Counted from the first letter of the stretch, positions 1 through 7,996 are shown. The stretch is 64,000 nucleotides of DNA from an uncultured Eubacteriales bacterium (GCA_949294665.1 CASFID010000025.1:1-64000); one strand, 5' to 3'. Notes: generated by a model not told the origin, from the letters alone. Made by a program: numbers and translations.

Positions 1-14
1 TGAAATTATAGAAT

Positions 15-88
15 GGCCCAGTGGCTCAGTTGGTTAGAGCGCCGCCCTGTCACGGCGGAGGTCGAGAGTTCGAGTCTCTTCTGGGTCG
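15..88 (+). tRNA. tRNA-Asp (GTC)
   Basis: A complete cloverleaf is visible. The 7-bp acceptor stem pairs GGCCCAG with CTGGGTC, the anticodon loop reads CTGTCAC (GTC), and the T loop is TTCGAGT. The 3' CCA is not encoded. It is the first of seven tightly spaced tRNAs and probably belongs to an operon entering from the left edge. Confidence 0.97.
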
Positions 89-93
89 TCTGT

Positions 94-166
94 GGGGTCT
101 TAGCTCAGCTGGGAGAGCATCTGCCTTACAAGCAGAGGGTCACAGGTTCGAGCCCTGTAGGCCCCA
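94..166 (+). tRNA. tRNA-Val (TAC)
   Basis: The cloverleaf has acceptor stem GGGGTCT paired with AGGCCCC (one G-T pair), anticodon loop CTTACAA (TAC) and T loop TTCGAGC. It lies 5 nt after tRNA-Asp, so the two are surely co-transcribed. Confidence 0.97.
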
Positions 167-180
167 CTTAAAAAATTTAT

Positions 181-262
181 GGATGGGTTCCCGAGTGGCC
201 AAAGGGGGCAGACTGTAAATCTGTTGCAAGTTGCTTCGGTGGTTCGAATCCACCTCCATCCA
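181..262 (+). tRNA. tRNA-Tyr (GTA)
   Basis: This is a class II tRNA with a long variable arm. The acceptor stem is GGATGGG paired with TCCATCC, and the anticodon loop CTGTAAA gives GTA. The length of 82 nt and the variable arm fit bacterial tRNA-Tyr. Confidence 0.97.
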
Positions 263-341
263 TTGCCGATATTAATCGGGCAGCTCCGGCTGATTGTTCA
301 GCCGCAGACAATACAGTTGGTTTAGATCAGCTGTGAAATAT

Positions 342-414
342 GCCGATGTGGCTCAATTGGCAGAGCAGCTGATTTGTAATCAGCAGGTTATCGGTTCGAG
401 TCCGATCATCGGCT
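342..414 (+). tRNA. tRNA-Thr (TGT)
   Basis: The acceptor stem is GCCGATG paired with CATCGGC, the anticodon loop is TTTGTAA (TGT), and the T loop is TTCGAGT. The 79-nt spacer before it holds nothing recognisable. Confidence 0.96.
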
Positions 415-445
415 TTATCTCTTATGAGATATTATAATTTAATAT

Positions 446-519
446 CGCGGGGTGGAGCAGTCTGGAAGCTCGTCGGGCTCATAACCCGAAGGTCGCAGGT
501 TCAAATCCTGCTCCCGCAA
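446..519 (+). tRNA. Initiator tRNA-Met (CAT)
   Basis: The anticodon is CAT. Two initiator hallmarks are visible: the first base C faces an A (a C1-A72 mismatch in the stem CGCGGGG / TCCCGCA), and three G-C pairs (GGG/CCC) flank the anticodon loop. Both separate it from elongator Met and Ile2 tRNAs. Confidence 0.96.
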
Positions 520-567
520 CTTACACTCTGAAGTTATTTTATAGATAATGATCAGATGTGTGTAAAT

Positions 568-640
<73 letters not shown>

Positions 641-667
641 TTTTTCTCTGCTATAATTTAAGAATAT

Positions 668-740
668 GGGCGTGTAGCTCAGGTGGTAGAGCACTTGACT
701 TTTAATCAAGTTGTCCGGGGTTCGAATCCCCGCACGCTCA
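668..740 (+). tRNA. tRNA-Lys (TTT)
   Basis: The acceptor stem is GGGCGTG paired with CACGCTC (one G-T pair), the anticodon loop is CTTTTAA (TTT), and the T loop is TTCGAAT. It is the last tRNA of the cluster and is followed by a terminator. Confidence 0.97.
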
Positions 741-752
741 CTGGATCAGGAT

Positions 753-783
753 ATCCGGGGAATATATTCCCCGGGTATTTTTT
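753..783 (+). terminator. Terminator of the tRNA cluster
   Basis: A near-perfect palindrome (TCCGGGGAAT / ATTCCCCGGG) is followed directly by a T run. It sits 13 nt after tRNA-Lys and most likely ends the tRNA operon. Confidence 0.85.
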
Positions 784-941
784 CTTATAAAAGAAAAAGC
801 CGGGATGCTGCTCGCCGGCTGAGAATAGAGGAAATATATATGAAAAAGCATCTCTGCTTTGTTTAAGGATAATATAATCTTAAATTGTGAGCAGAGTGTG
901 ACGAAGAAATAAAATGCAGGTTAAGATTTATGAAGATTTCA

Positions 942-979
942 AGAAAACCCCCACTTCGAACATCAGGTTCAAGCGGGGG
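942..979 (-). terminator. Terminator of the Spo0A-C gene
   Basis: On the minus strand, CCCCCGCTTGAAC and GTTCGAAGTGGGGG form an imperfect GC-rich hairpin followed by TTTTC. It lies just after the stop codon of the minus-strand gene 985-1308. Confidence 0.75.
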
Positions 980-984
980 CGGTA

Positions 985-1308
985 TCATGCTTCCAGATAA
1001 TGATAAAGAATGTCTATAAATTCACTGTTTGTCGGTTTTTCCGACAGCTGGTAGCCTGCTATTGTTATCAGGAAGTCCCGGTTGCCCCGATCCCAGCAAT
1101 AAGAAATCACAGTGCGGATACAATGCTCTACATTATAGCAGCTGGTCCCGAATTTTTCTGCTACTTCTGAATACAGCGTCTTGTAAACGGATGTGAGATA
1201 ATGCTCATCCTGCAGACAGAGCTCCAGGGCGTAGCGGAGATATCTGAAACCATAGTATGTGGAGCGGATACCAAGCTGCAGCAGAAGTTTGGTGATACTG
1301 TCAGTCAT
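985..1308 (-). CDS. Stand-alone Spo0A C-terminal (effector) domain protein
   Basis: This 107-residue protein consists only of a Spo0A-type DNA-binding domain. The diagnostic stretches are visible: IRSTYYGFRYLRYALELCLQ (matching Spo0A's GYxYLREAI helix), VEHCIRTVI (RVERAIRHAI in Spo0A), WDRGN and KPTNSEFI. In Spo0A this half binds 0A boxes only after the receiver half is phosphorylated. Here there is no receiver, so any activity would be free of the phosphorelay. The start is set by AAAGGAGGAATT upstream of ATG. It is divergent from the decarboxylase gene, and the shared intergenic region carries repeated TCCGAC motifs. A role as a small sporulation- or stationary-phase regulator is inferred. 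Confidence 0.85.
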   Translation of the reverse strand: MTDSITKLLLQLGIRSTYYGFRYLRYALELCLQDEHYLTSVYKTLYSEVAEKFGTSCYNVEHCIRTVISYCWDRGNRDFLITIAGYQLSEKPTNSEFIDILYHYLEA

Positions 1309-1614
1309 AAAATAATTCCTCCTTTGGCTGATCGTAGTGTAACGAATAAATTCTATAAGGAAAAAGATGGAAATAGATAAAAATATATAAAATTATATGA
1401 ATTCCGACATTTTATTATATAATCCGACATGTACAAAAGAGTCGGATCTCGACACGGCCAATTTGCGGAATTTCATCAGCATATAAAGTGGTGCTCGTCT
1501 CTTCTCTGTGCTAGAATAGGAAAGAAATATTTCGTGGAAATAGGAAAGAGATGTTTGGAATCAGAATGAGTCGGGGAAGACGGAGGAACGGAGAAAGCGT
1601 CAGGAGAAGCAGCT
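1309..1614. promoter_or_regulatory. Divergent intergenic region with TCCGAC repeats and a 24-bp-period direct repeat
   Basis: This 306-bp gap holds no gene. TCCGACAT occurs at 1403-1410 and 1423-1430, exactly 20 bp apart, and the inverse GTCGGA lies at 1441-1446, followed by CTCGACA, which is one base off a reversed 0A box. Further on, AATAGGAAAGA occurs at 1515 and 1539 in an 18-nt repeat with 16 matches. I could not fix a convincing -35/-10 pair for either gene. The TCCGAC cluster may be the binding site of the neighbouring Spo0A-C protein. Confidence 0.5.
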
Positions 1615-3141
1615 ATGGAACGATTATATGTAAAACTGAAAGAATACTCAGCATCAGATTATTATCCTTTTCATATGCCGGGACATAAAAGGAATCCTTT
1701 GATCACCGGAGCGGATCTCCCATATGAAATAGATATTACGGAGATTGACGGATTTGACGATCTGCATCACGCTTCTTCTATATTAAAGGAGGCCGAAGAG
1801 CGGGCTGCAAGAGCATATCGGGCAGAGGAGACACATTACCTTATTAATGGAAGTACGGCGGGGATTTTAAGTGCAGTGCTGGGATGCTCAGAGCGGGGCA
1901 GGAAGATTCTGATCGCCCGCAATTGTCACAAATCAGTGTATAATGCTGTATATTTGAATGAACTGCATCCGGTCTATGTGTACCCGGAATTTGACGAGAG
2001 GACAGGATTGAATGGGGCGATCCGTCCGGAGAAGGTGGCACGCATCCTGAAGTCAGAGCAGGATATCTGTGCGGTCGTGATCACGTCTCCGACTTATGAC
2101 GGCGTGGTTTCGGATGTTCGTATGATCTCGGATATCGCGCATGAAAAAGGGATCCCTCTGATCGTGGATGAGGCACATGGTGCTCATTTTGGATTTCATC
2201 CATATTTTCCTGAAAATTCAAATCAGGCGGGAGCAGACGTGGTCATTCACAGCCTGCACAAGACGCTTCCCTCGCTTACGCAGACAGCGCTTCTGCACAT
2301 AAACGGAGGACTGGCGGACCGGCGCAGGATCAGGAAGTATCTGCATCTGCTGCAGACAAGCAGTCCCTCCTATATACTGATGGCAGGGATGGATGAGTGC
2401 ATACGGGCTGTCAGCGGACGGAATGACGTTTGGACAGCGTATACGGAATCTCTGGAGCGGACGAGAAAGGAACTGGGGCGTCTGAAGTATCTGAGACTTC
2501 TGAAGACAGAGAGATATGACCGATCGAAGCTGGTTATTTCTGCGAAGGGAACTCTGCTCAAGAGAGCGGATGGAAGTCGGAAAGAGTTTACAGGAAGAGA
2601 GCTGTACCGGCTCCTGCTGGAAAGATATCACCTCCAGATGGAAATGGCTGCGGGCTCCTATATTATCGCAATGACGGGACCCGGGGATACGAATGAGGGA
2701 CTGCAGCGTTTGGTGAGCGCACTGGTAAAGATCGACAAAGCACTGTCGGCAGCCGAAGGGCAGGCGGGCGAAGAGGCTGAGGAGAACAGGACAGAAGCAG
2801 TTCAGGCGCGGGAGGACGGCTTCGAGAAGTATACTGGGGAAGAAAACTGCAGTGCGGGAGTAAGCGGAAAACTGCAGCAGCAGGAGCAGGTGCTCTCCGC
2901 ATGGGATGCGGAGCAGCTGAAATACAGCGGGGAGAAGACAAGGACTGTGGCATGGGCGGATGCCGGCGGAAAGGTATCTCTTGAATATGCCTATCTCTAT
3001 CCCCCGGGTATTCCTCTTGTCGTACCGGGAGAACGGATCGGAAAGGAGACAGCGCGGCAGATGACCGAATATCAGAAAATGGGATTTTCCATAGAAGGAA
3101 CGGAAGAAAGCGGAAAGATCGAGGTGTGGATAAATGGGTAA
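1615..3141 (+). CDS. Orn/Lys/Arg decarboxylase family protein (YaaO/SpeA-like)
   Basis: This is a PLP-dependent fold-type I basic amino acid decarboxylase of the short, receiver-less kind (508 residues). It shows the N-terminal HMPGHKR, NGSTAG for phosphate binding, DEAHGAHFG with the PLP-pyridine Asp, and SLHKTLPSLTQ with the Schiff-base Lys216. The exact substrate (ornithine, lysine or arginine) cannot be read from the sequence. The position matches yaaO, which heads the yaaO-tmk-holB-yaaT cluster in Bacillus. Residues about 380-450 are a Glu/Gln-rich, low-complexity insertion in the C-terminal domain that I would not expect in the family. The end overlaps the next gene by 8 nt, so the two are translationally coupled. 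Confidence 0.9.
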   Translation: MERLYVKLKEYSASDYYPFHMPGHKRNPLITGADLPYEIDITEIDGFDDLHHASSILKEAEERAARAYRAEETHYLINGSTAGILSAVLGCSERGRKILIARNCHKSVYNAVYLNELHPVYVYPEFDERTGLNGAIRPEKVARILKSEQDICAVVITSPTYDGVVSDVRMISDIAHEKGIPLIVDEAHGAHFGFHPYFPENSNQAGADVVIHSLHKTLPSLTQTALLHINGGLADRRRIRKYLHLLQTSSPSYILMAGMDECIRAVSGRNDVWTAYTESLERTRKELGRLKYLRLLKTERYDRSKLVISAKGTLLKRADGSRKEFTGRELYRLLLERYHLQMEMAAGSYIIAMTGPGDTNEGLQRLVSALVKIDKALSAAEGQAGEEAEENRTEAVQAREDGFEKYTGEENCSAGVSGKLQQQEQVLSAWDAEQLKYSGEKTRTVAWADAGGKVSLEYAYLYPPGIPLVVPGERIGKETARQMTEYQKMGFSIEGTEESGKIEVWING

Positions 3142-3721
3142 GATATTCTATATCATGGGAAAGAGTTCTTCCGGAAAGGATACTATCTATAAAAAACTGT
3201 CTGAGAGAATGCCGGAGCTTCAGAGGATCGTTCCGTATACAACACGGCCGATCAGGGACGGAGAGCAGGAGGGTGTGGAATATCACTTTGTAAGAGAAGA
3301 CCGGCTGCGCGAGATGCAGGAGGCGGGACGAGTCATTGAAGTGAGAGCGTACAATACAAAATGCGGCGTGTGGACTTATTTTACTGCGGATGACGGCCAG
3401 ATCGATCTGGAGAAGAAGGATTATCTGGTGATCGGGACGCTGGAGTCCTTCCAGGCGCTGAAGAAGTATTTTGGAGAAGAGAAGATCGTTCCAATCTATA
3501 TTGAGGTAGATGATGGTGTGAGGCTGTCCCGGGCTCTGGAGAGAGAGCAGAGAGAGAAGGAACCGAGATACGAGGAAATGTGCAGGAGATTTCTTGCGGA
3601 TTCTGCAGATTTTTCAGAAGAAAATCTCCGGCGCGCAGGGATTTGGAAGCGGTTTGTGAACATGGAACTGGAGCGCTGTCTGGAAGAGATTGGGGCGTAT
3701 ATAAAGGATTTTAGGGTATAA
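3134..3721 (+). CDS. gmk: Guanylate kinase-like protein
   Basis: Guanylate kinase makes GDP from GMP and ATP. This 195-residue protein has a P-loop GKSSSGKD at residues 9-16, the GMP-binding region YTTRPIRDGEQEGVEYHF, and a C-terminal lid and helix of normal length. The P-loop lacks the GPSGxGK of typical Gmk. It occupies the slot held by thymidylate kinase (tmk) in the Bacillus yaaO-tmk-holB order. It may therefore be a second, divergent Gmk rather than the essential copy. The start overlaps the decarboxylase stop. Confidence 0.8.
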   Translation: MGKIFYIMGKSSSGKDTIYKKLSERMPELQRIVPYTTRPIRDGEQEGVEYHFVREDRLREMQEAGRVIEVRAYNTKCGVWTYFTADDGQIDLEKKDYLVIGTLESFQALKKYFGEEKIVPIYIEVDDGVRLSRALEREQREKEPRYEEMCRRFLADSADFSEENLRRAGIWKRFVNMELERCLEEIGAYIKDFRV

Positions 3722-3790
3722 CTTGTGGAAAGATTGTGTTATACTTAAAAGTAGTACTTTATGAAGGGAACAATGCACGGCAGGTGATAA

Positions 3791-4789
3791 ATGATGAGCG
3801 GTTTTAAAGACGTAGTAGGACACAGGAACATAATCAAATATATCGAGAGTGCGGTGAGCGCGGACGCTGTTTCACATGCATATATTTTAAACGGCGAGAG
3901 AGGTTCAGGGAAAAAGATGCTGGCAAATCTGTTTGCAATGAGCCTGCAGTGCCAGAACAGGGAGGCAAACGGCGATGCATGCGGAAAATGCCAGTCTTGC
4001 AGACAGGCTGTAAACGGCAATCAGCCGGATATCATCAGAGTAACGCACGAGAAGCCGAATACGATCAGCGTGGATGATATCAGGGAACAGGTGAATAATG
4101 ATATTGTTATCAAACCGTACAGCAGCCGGTATAAGATCTATATTATCCCGGAGGCGGACCTGATGAGCGTTCAGGCGCAGAACGCGCTTCTGAAGACCAT
4201 CGAGGAGCCGCCGGAGTATGCGGTCATCATGCTTCTGACAGAAAATGCGGAGACGCTGCTTCCGACGATCCGCTCCAGATGCGTGATGATGAAGCTGCGC
4301 AACATCAAGGATCAGCTGGTAAAGAAATACCTTATGGAGCAGATGGAGATCCCGGATTATAAAGCGGACGTGTGCGTTGCATTTGCACAGGGAAATGTGG
4401 GTAAGGCGATCATGCTCGCGACCTCGGAATATTTCAACGAGATCAAGGAAGAGGCGGTCCATCTGCTGCGGAATATCGATGAGATGGATGTGCCGGAGCT
4501 GATGGAAGCCGTGAAAAAGTGTATGACATATAAGCTGGAGATCAATGATTATCTGGATATCATTGCGATCTGGTACAGGGATGTGCTGATCTACAAGGCG
4601 ACAAAGAGCGTGGACAGGGTCGTATTCTCAGATCAGCTCAGATATATCAAAGAGCGCGCCAGCAAGAGCTCCTATGAGGGGATCGAGAATATTCTTGACG
4701 GGCTGGAGAAGGCAAAGGCAAGGATAAAGGCAAACGTCAATTTTGAGTTGACGATGGAGCTGCTTTTATTGACGATAAAGGAGAATTGA
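3791..4789 (+). CDS. holB: DNA polymerase III subunit delta'
   Basis: This clamp-loader AAA+ subunit works with DnaX and delta to load the sliding clamp at the replication fork. Visible parts are a Walker-A-like GERGSGKK, the zinc module CQNREANGDACGKCQSC, the sensor/Walker-B-like EADLMSVQAQNALLKTIEEP, and SRC with the arginine finger. The length of 332 residues is normal. The next gene, ricT, starts 4 nt downstream, as in Bacillus (holB-yaaT). A second ATG lies one codon in, at 3794. Confidence 0.93.
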   Translation: MMSGFKDVVGHRNIIKYIESAVSADAVSHAYILNGERGSGKKMLANLFAMSLQCQNREANGDACGKCQSCRQAVNGNQPDIIRVTHEKPNTISVDDIREQVNNDIVIKPYSSRYKIYIIPEADLMSVQAQNALLKTIEEPPEYAVIMLLTENAETLLPTIRSRCVMMKLRNIKDQLVKKYLMEQMEIPDYKADVCVAFAQGNVGKAIMLATSEYFNEIKEEAVHLLRNIDEMDVPELMEAVKKCMTYKLEINDYLDIIAIWYRDVLIYKATKSVDRVVFSDQLRYIKERASKSSYEGIENILDGLEKAKARIKANVNFELTMELLLLTIKEN

Positions 4790-4793
4790 CGGA

Positions 4794-5699
4794 ATGACAA
4801 AGGTAATCGGAGTTAGGTTCCGGACGGCAGGAAAGATCTATTTCTTTGCCCCGGGAAAATTTGAGATAAAGCGGGGCGATCATGTGATCGTTGAGACTGC
4901 CCGCGGCATAGAGTATGGCCGTGTTGTCAGCGGACCGAAGGATGTGAAGGACGAGGATGTGGTCCAGCCGCTGAAGTCCGTGATCCGCATTGCGACGGAG
5001 CAGGATCGGAAGACGGTGGAGAAGAATCATCAGAAGGAAAAAGATGCATTTAAGATCTGCCAGGAGAAGATCCGCAAGCACGGGCTGGAGATGAAGCTGA
5101 TCGACGTGGAGTACACGTTTGACAACAATAAGATCCTGTTTTATTTTACAGCGGACGGAAGGATTGATTTCCGCGAACTGGTGAAGGATCTGGCGGCTGT
5201 GTTCCGCACCAGGATCGAGCTGAGGCAGATCGGCGTGCGGGATGAGACGAAGATACGGGGCGGCATCGGCATATGCGGCCGTCCGCTGTGCTGCAGCACT
5301 TATCTGACGGAGTTCGCAGCAGTGTCCATCAAGATGGCGAAGGAGCAGAATCTGTCGCTGAACCCGACGAAGATCTCGGGTGTGTGCGGGCGTCTGATGT
5401 GCTGCCTGACGAATGAAGAGGAGACTTATGAGATCCTGAACAGTCAGCTGCCTTCCGTGGGAGATACGGTTACGACCAAGGAAGGGCTGACCGGTGTGGT
5501 CCATTCTCTGAGCGTTCTGCGCAAGCAGGTGAAGGTTGTGGTCAATCTCGAGAATGACGAGAAGGAGATCCGGGAATATAAGGCGGAGGATCTGAAGTTC
5601 AGGCCGCGGAAGAAGAAACAGAAAGTGTCCAAAGATGAGATGAAGAAGCTGGGGGCGCTGGAGAAGAAGGATGGAGCGTCGAAGTTAAATGACAAGTGA
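4794..5699 (+). CDS. ricT: PSP1-domain protein RicT (YaaT)
   Basis: In Bacillus, RicT joins RicA and RicF in an iron-sulphur complex that steers RNase Y mRNA maturation and affects sporulation and competence. The 301-residue protein carries the PSP1 domain with the signature GICGRPLCCSTYL and a second GVCGRLMCCL motif; these cysteines are the presumed cluster ligands. The C-terminus is Lys-rich. AAGGAG lies 9-14 nt before the ATG. It overlaps the next gene by 11 nt. Confidence 0.93.
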   Translation: MTKVIGVRFRTAGKIYFFAPGKFEIKRGDHVIVETARGIEYGRVVSGPKDVKDEDVVQPLKSVIRIATEQDRKTVEKNHQKEKDAFKICQEKIRKHGLEMKLIDVEYTFDNNKILFYFTADGRIDFRELVKDLAAVFRTRIELRQIGVRDETKIRGGIGICGRPLCCSTYLTEFAAVSIKMAKEQNLSLNPTKISGVCGRLMCCLTNEEETYEILNSQLPSVGDTVTTKEGLTGVVHSLSVLRKQVKVVVNLENDEKEIREYKAEDLKFRPRKKKQKVSKDEMKKLGALEKKDGASKLNDK

Positions 5700-6402
5700 G
5701 ATAAGACCGGGCGAGCGCCTGGATGACCTGCAGATCGGAGGGCTGGAACTGATCCAGGATCCTGAGAAGTTCTGTTTTGGAGTGGACGCGGTCTTTCTTT
5801 CTGACTTTGTGAGAGTCAGGCCGGGCGAGAGTGTGCTGGATCTGGGAACCGGAAACGGCATCATACCGGTCCTCCTCTCGGCGAAGACAGAGGCGCGCCA
5901 TATCACAGGACTGGAGATACAGGCTGATACGGCGGAGATGGCACGAAGGAGCGTGGCGCATAATCATCTGGAGGACCGGATCGATATCGTAACGGGGGAT
6001 ATCAAAGAGGCGGCAGAACTGTTCAGGCCGGCCTTTTTTGATGTAATAACAACGAATCCGCCCTATATGCTGGCAGATCACGGGATAAGGAATCCGGATG
6101 ACGCCAAAGCGGTCGCGAGGCATGAGATCCTCTGTACGCTGGATGACATCTTGAGGGAGAGCATGCGGCTGATGCAGGACAAGAGCCGTTTCTATATGAT
6201 ACACCGGCCGTTCCGCCTGACAGAGATCATGATCAAGATGCATGAGTATAAGATCGAGCCTAAGCGGATCCGCTTTATCCATCCGTATATTGATAAAGAG
6301 CCGACGATGGTGCTGATCGAGGGAGTCCGCGGCGCAAAGCCCCGGGTCACGGTGGAGCCGCCGCTCATTATATTTGACAGGCACGGGACGCAGGAAGAAT
6401 GA
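5689..6402 (+). CDS. tRNA1(Val) A37 N6-methyltransferase family (TrmN6/YabB)
   Basis: This is a class I SAM-dependent methyltransferase of 237 residues. Motif I is VLDLGTGNGIIPVLLS and motif IV is TTNPPYM, whose NPPY is the hallmark of adenine-N6 methylation. The N-terminal FCFGVDAVFLSDF is typical of the TrmN6/YabB family. The order ricT - this gene - rsmI matches Bacillus yaaT-yabA-yabB-yazA-yabC without yabA and yazA. The precise substrate is inferred from the family. Confidence 0.88.
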   Translation: MTSEIRPGERLDDLQIGGLELIQDPEKFCFGVDAVFLSDFVRVRPGESVLDLGTGNGIIPVLLSAKTEARHITGLEIQADTAEMARRSVAHNHLEDRIDIVTGDIKEAAELFRPAFFDVITTNPPYMLADHGIRNPDDAKAVARHEILCTLDDILRESMRLMQDKSRFYMIHRPFRLTEIMIKMHEYKIEPKRIRFIHPYIDKEPTMVLIEGVRGAKPRVTVEPPLIIFDRHGTQEE

Positions 6403-6415
6403 CAGGAGGAAGCAT

Positions 6416-7270
6416 ATGGCAGGGACTTTATACCTTTGTGCTACACCCATAGGGAATCTGGAGGATATGACCTTCCGGGCGGTACGCGTGCTGGGAGAAG
6501 TTGATCTGATCGCAGCGGAGGATACAAGGAACAGCATCAAGCTGCTGAATCATTTCGATATACACACTCCGATGACGAGCTACCATGAGTATAATAAATA
6601 TGAAAAGGGACGCAGACTGGTGGAAAAGCTTCTGGATGGAAAGGACATCGCCCTGATCACAGATGCGGGAACTCCCGGGATCTCTGATCCGGGGGAGGAA
6701 CTGGTGCGCATGTGCTGTGAGGCCGGGATACGAGTGACTTCTCTGCCCGGAGCCGCGGCATGTATCACGGCGCTGACGATCTCCGGACTGCCCACAAGAA
6801 GATTTGCCTTTGAGGCGTTCCTTCCGTCAGATAAGAAAGAAAGGGAGGCAGTTCTTGAAGAGCTTGAGCGGGAGACCAGGACGATCATACTGTATGAAGC
6901 GCCCCACAGACTCCAGAAAACGCTGCAGGTTCTGGCAGACAGACTGGGCAGCAGGCGTGTCGCTGTGTGCAGGGAGCTGACAAAGAAGCATGAGACTGCA
7001 TTCCGCGCTGTTCTGCCTGAGGCAGCAGAGTACTATAAGGTGAATGAGCCGAAAGGGGAGTGCGTGCTGGTTATCGAGGGGCTCAGCAGGCAGGAGATCG
7101 AGCGTGAAAAGCAGGAGAAATGGGAGGAGATGAGCATAGAAGAGCATTTCCAGTATTACATTTCCCAGGGACTTGATCGGAAAGAAGCCATGAAGAAGAC
7201 GGCGAAGGACCGGGGCGTCCAGAAGAGAGAGATCTATAATTATCTGGAGAAACAGAAGGAAAAGAATTGA
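6416..7270 (+). CDS. rsmI: 16S rRNA (cytidine-1402 2'-O)-methyltransferase
   Basis: RsmI methylates the 2'-O of C1402 in the ribosomal decoding centre. The 284-residue protein has the tetrapyrrole-methylase fold, with GTLYLCATPIGNLEDMT at the N-terminus, AEDTRNS, TDAGTPGISDPG and LPGAAACITAL. I start it at 6416, where ATG follows AGGAGGAAGCAT, rather than at an in-frame ATG 42 nt upstream that lies inside the preceding gene without a ribosome binding site. It is the last gene of the run and is followed by a terminator. Confidence 0.95.
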   Translation: MAGTLYLCATPIGNLEDMTFRAVRVLGEVDLIAAEDTRNSIKLLNHFDIHTPMTSYHEYNKYEKGRRLVEKLLDGKDIALITDAGTPGISDPGEELVRMCCEAGIRVTSLPGAAACITALTISGLPTRRFAFEAFLPSDKKEREAVLEELERETRTIILYEAPHRLQKTLQVLADRLGSRRVAVCRELTKKHETAFRAVLPEAAEYYKVNEPKGECVLVIEGLSRQEIEREKQEKWEEMSIEEHFQYYISQGLDRKEAMKKTAKDRGVQKREIYNYLEKQKEKN

Positions 7271-7277
7271 AAAATAG

Positions 7278-7317
7278 GACCGGCGCAGGGAGGAAAACTT
7301 CCTGCGCCGGTCATTTT
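7278..7317. terminator. Bidirectional terminator between convergent genes
   Basis: GACCGGCGCAGG and CCTGCGCCGGTC form a 12-bp GC-rich stem with an 11-nt loop. It has ATTTTATT on the plus side and a CTATTTTTC tail on the minus side. It separates rsmI from the convergent ABC gene. Confidence 0.88.
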
Positions 7318-7996
7318 ATTCCGCCGGACCTGCCTGTCCGAACTTCCTGTCTCCGGTGATCCTGCCGTCCTTCATGAAGATAACACGGGCGTTCAGGGAG
7401 ACCGCTTCGTCATAATCATTGGTGACATAGAGGACGGTGATCTTCAGATCCCGGTTGATGCGGACGATATCTTCCAGCATCTCGCGGCGGCGGTCGTCAT
7501 CCTGTCGGGCAAAGTCTTCATCCACGAGGAGAACCTTCGGCTGGCAGACGACAGCTCGTCCAAGGGCGACACGCTGGCGTTCTGAATCGGAGATCGTCCG
7601 GATCTTCTTTGTGAGTATATCGGTAATACCGAAAAAGCCTGCCGCTGATTTAACACGTGAATCGATCACAGTACGCGGAAGATCGCGGAGGCGCAGCCCC
7701 AGCGCCATATTGTCATAAACATTCATATGCCTGTACAAAGTATAGTTCTGAAACGCCATTGCAAGCCGCCGGTCGCGGGGAAGGATGTCGTTGAGGAGAT
7801 CATTTCCGAGATAGATCCTGCCGGAGGTGATATCCTCAAGTCCTCCGATCATGCGGAGGATGGTTGATTTTCCACAGCCGCTGGGTCCGTGAAATACGAC
7901 AAATTCTCCGTCCTCTATAGTAAGGTTTACATCATCCACGGAGACAAAACCGTTGGGATATGTCTTTGATAAGTGTTCAAATGTCACGCTGGCCAT
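7316..7996 (-). CDS. Degenerate MalK/UgpC-like ABC transporter ATP-binding protein
   Basis: This 226-residue ABC ATPase resembles the N-terminal half of carbohydrate-importer ATPases (MsmK/UgpC). Walker A GPSGCGKST (37-45), the Q loop (FQNY, 82-85) and Walker B VLLVDE (155-160) are intact. The signature LSGGQ is ISDSE (135-139), the H-loop His is Asn193 (YVTND), and the D-loop is altered (DFARQDDD). The C-terminal regulatory TOBE domain, about 140 residues in relatives, is missing. The start at 7996 is set by GGAGGTGTACTT before ATG. No permease lies nearby. It may be a regulatory or decaying ATPase. It is downstream of spmB on the same strand. Confidence 0.8.
   Translation of the reverse strand: MASVTFEHLSKTYPNGFVSVDDVNLTIEDGEFVVFHGPSGCGKSTILRMIGGLEDITSGRIYLGNDLLNDILPRDRRLAMAFQNYTLYRHMNVYDNMALGLRLRDLPRTVIDSRVKSAAGFFGITDILTKKIRTISDSERQRVALGRAVVCQPKVLLVDEDFARQDDDRRREMLEDIVRINRDLKITVLYVTNDYDEAVSLNARVIFMKDGRITGDRKFGQAGPAE

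Noticed and set aside
21-218. A 65-codon open frame across the first tRNAs
   Set aside because: It runs through tRNA-Asp and tRNA-Val and half of tRNA-Tyr; the structure of the tRNAs explains the sequence fully.
840-868. A tiny frame MKKHLCFV with GAGGAA before its ATG
   Set aside because: Eight codons, no link to a neighbouring gene or to a visible attenuator; too little to call a leader peptide.
4737-6540. Long minus-strand frames opposite ricT and the methyltransferase gene
   Set aside because: They are antisense to well-recognised genes, rich in His, Arg and Leu as expected for shadow frames, and lack ribosome binding sites.
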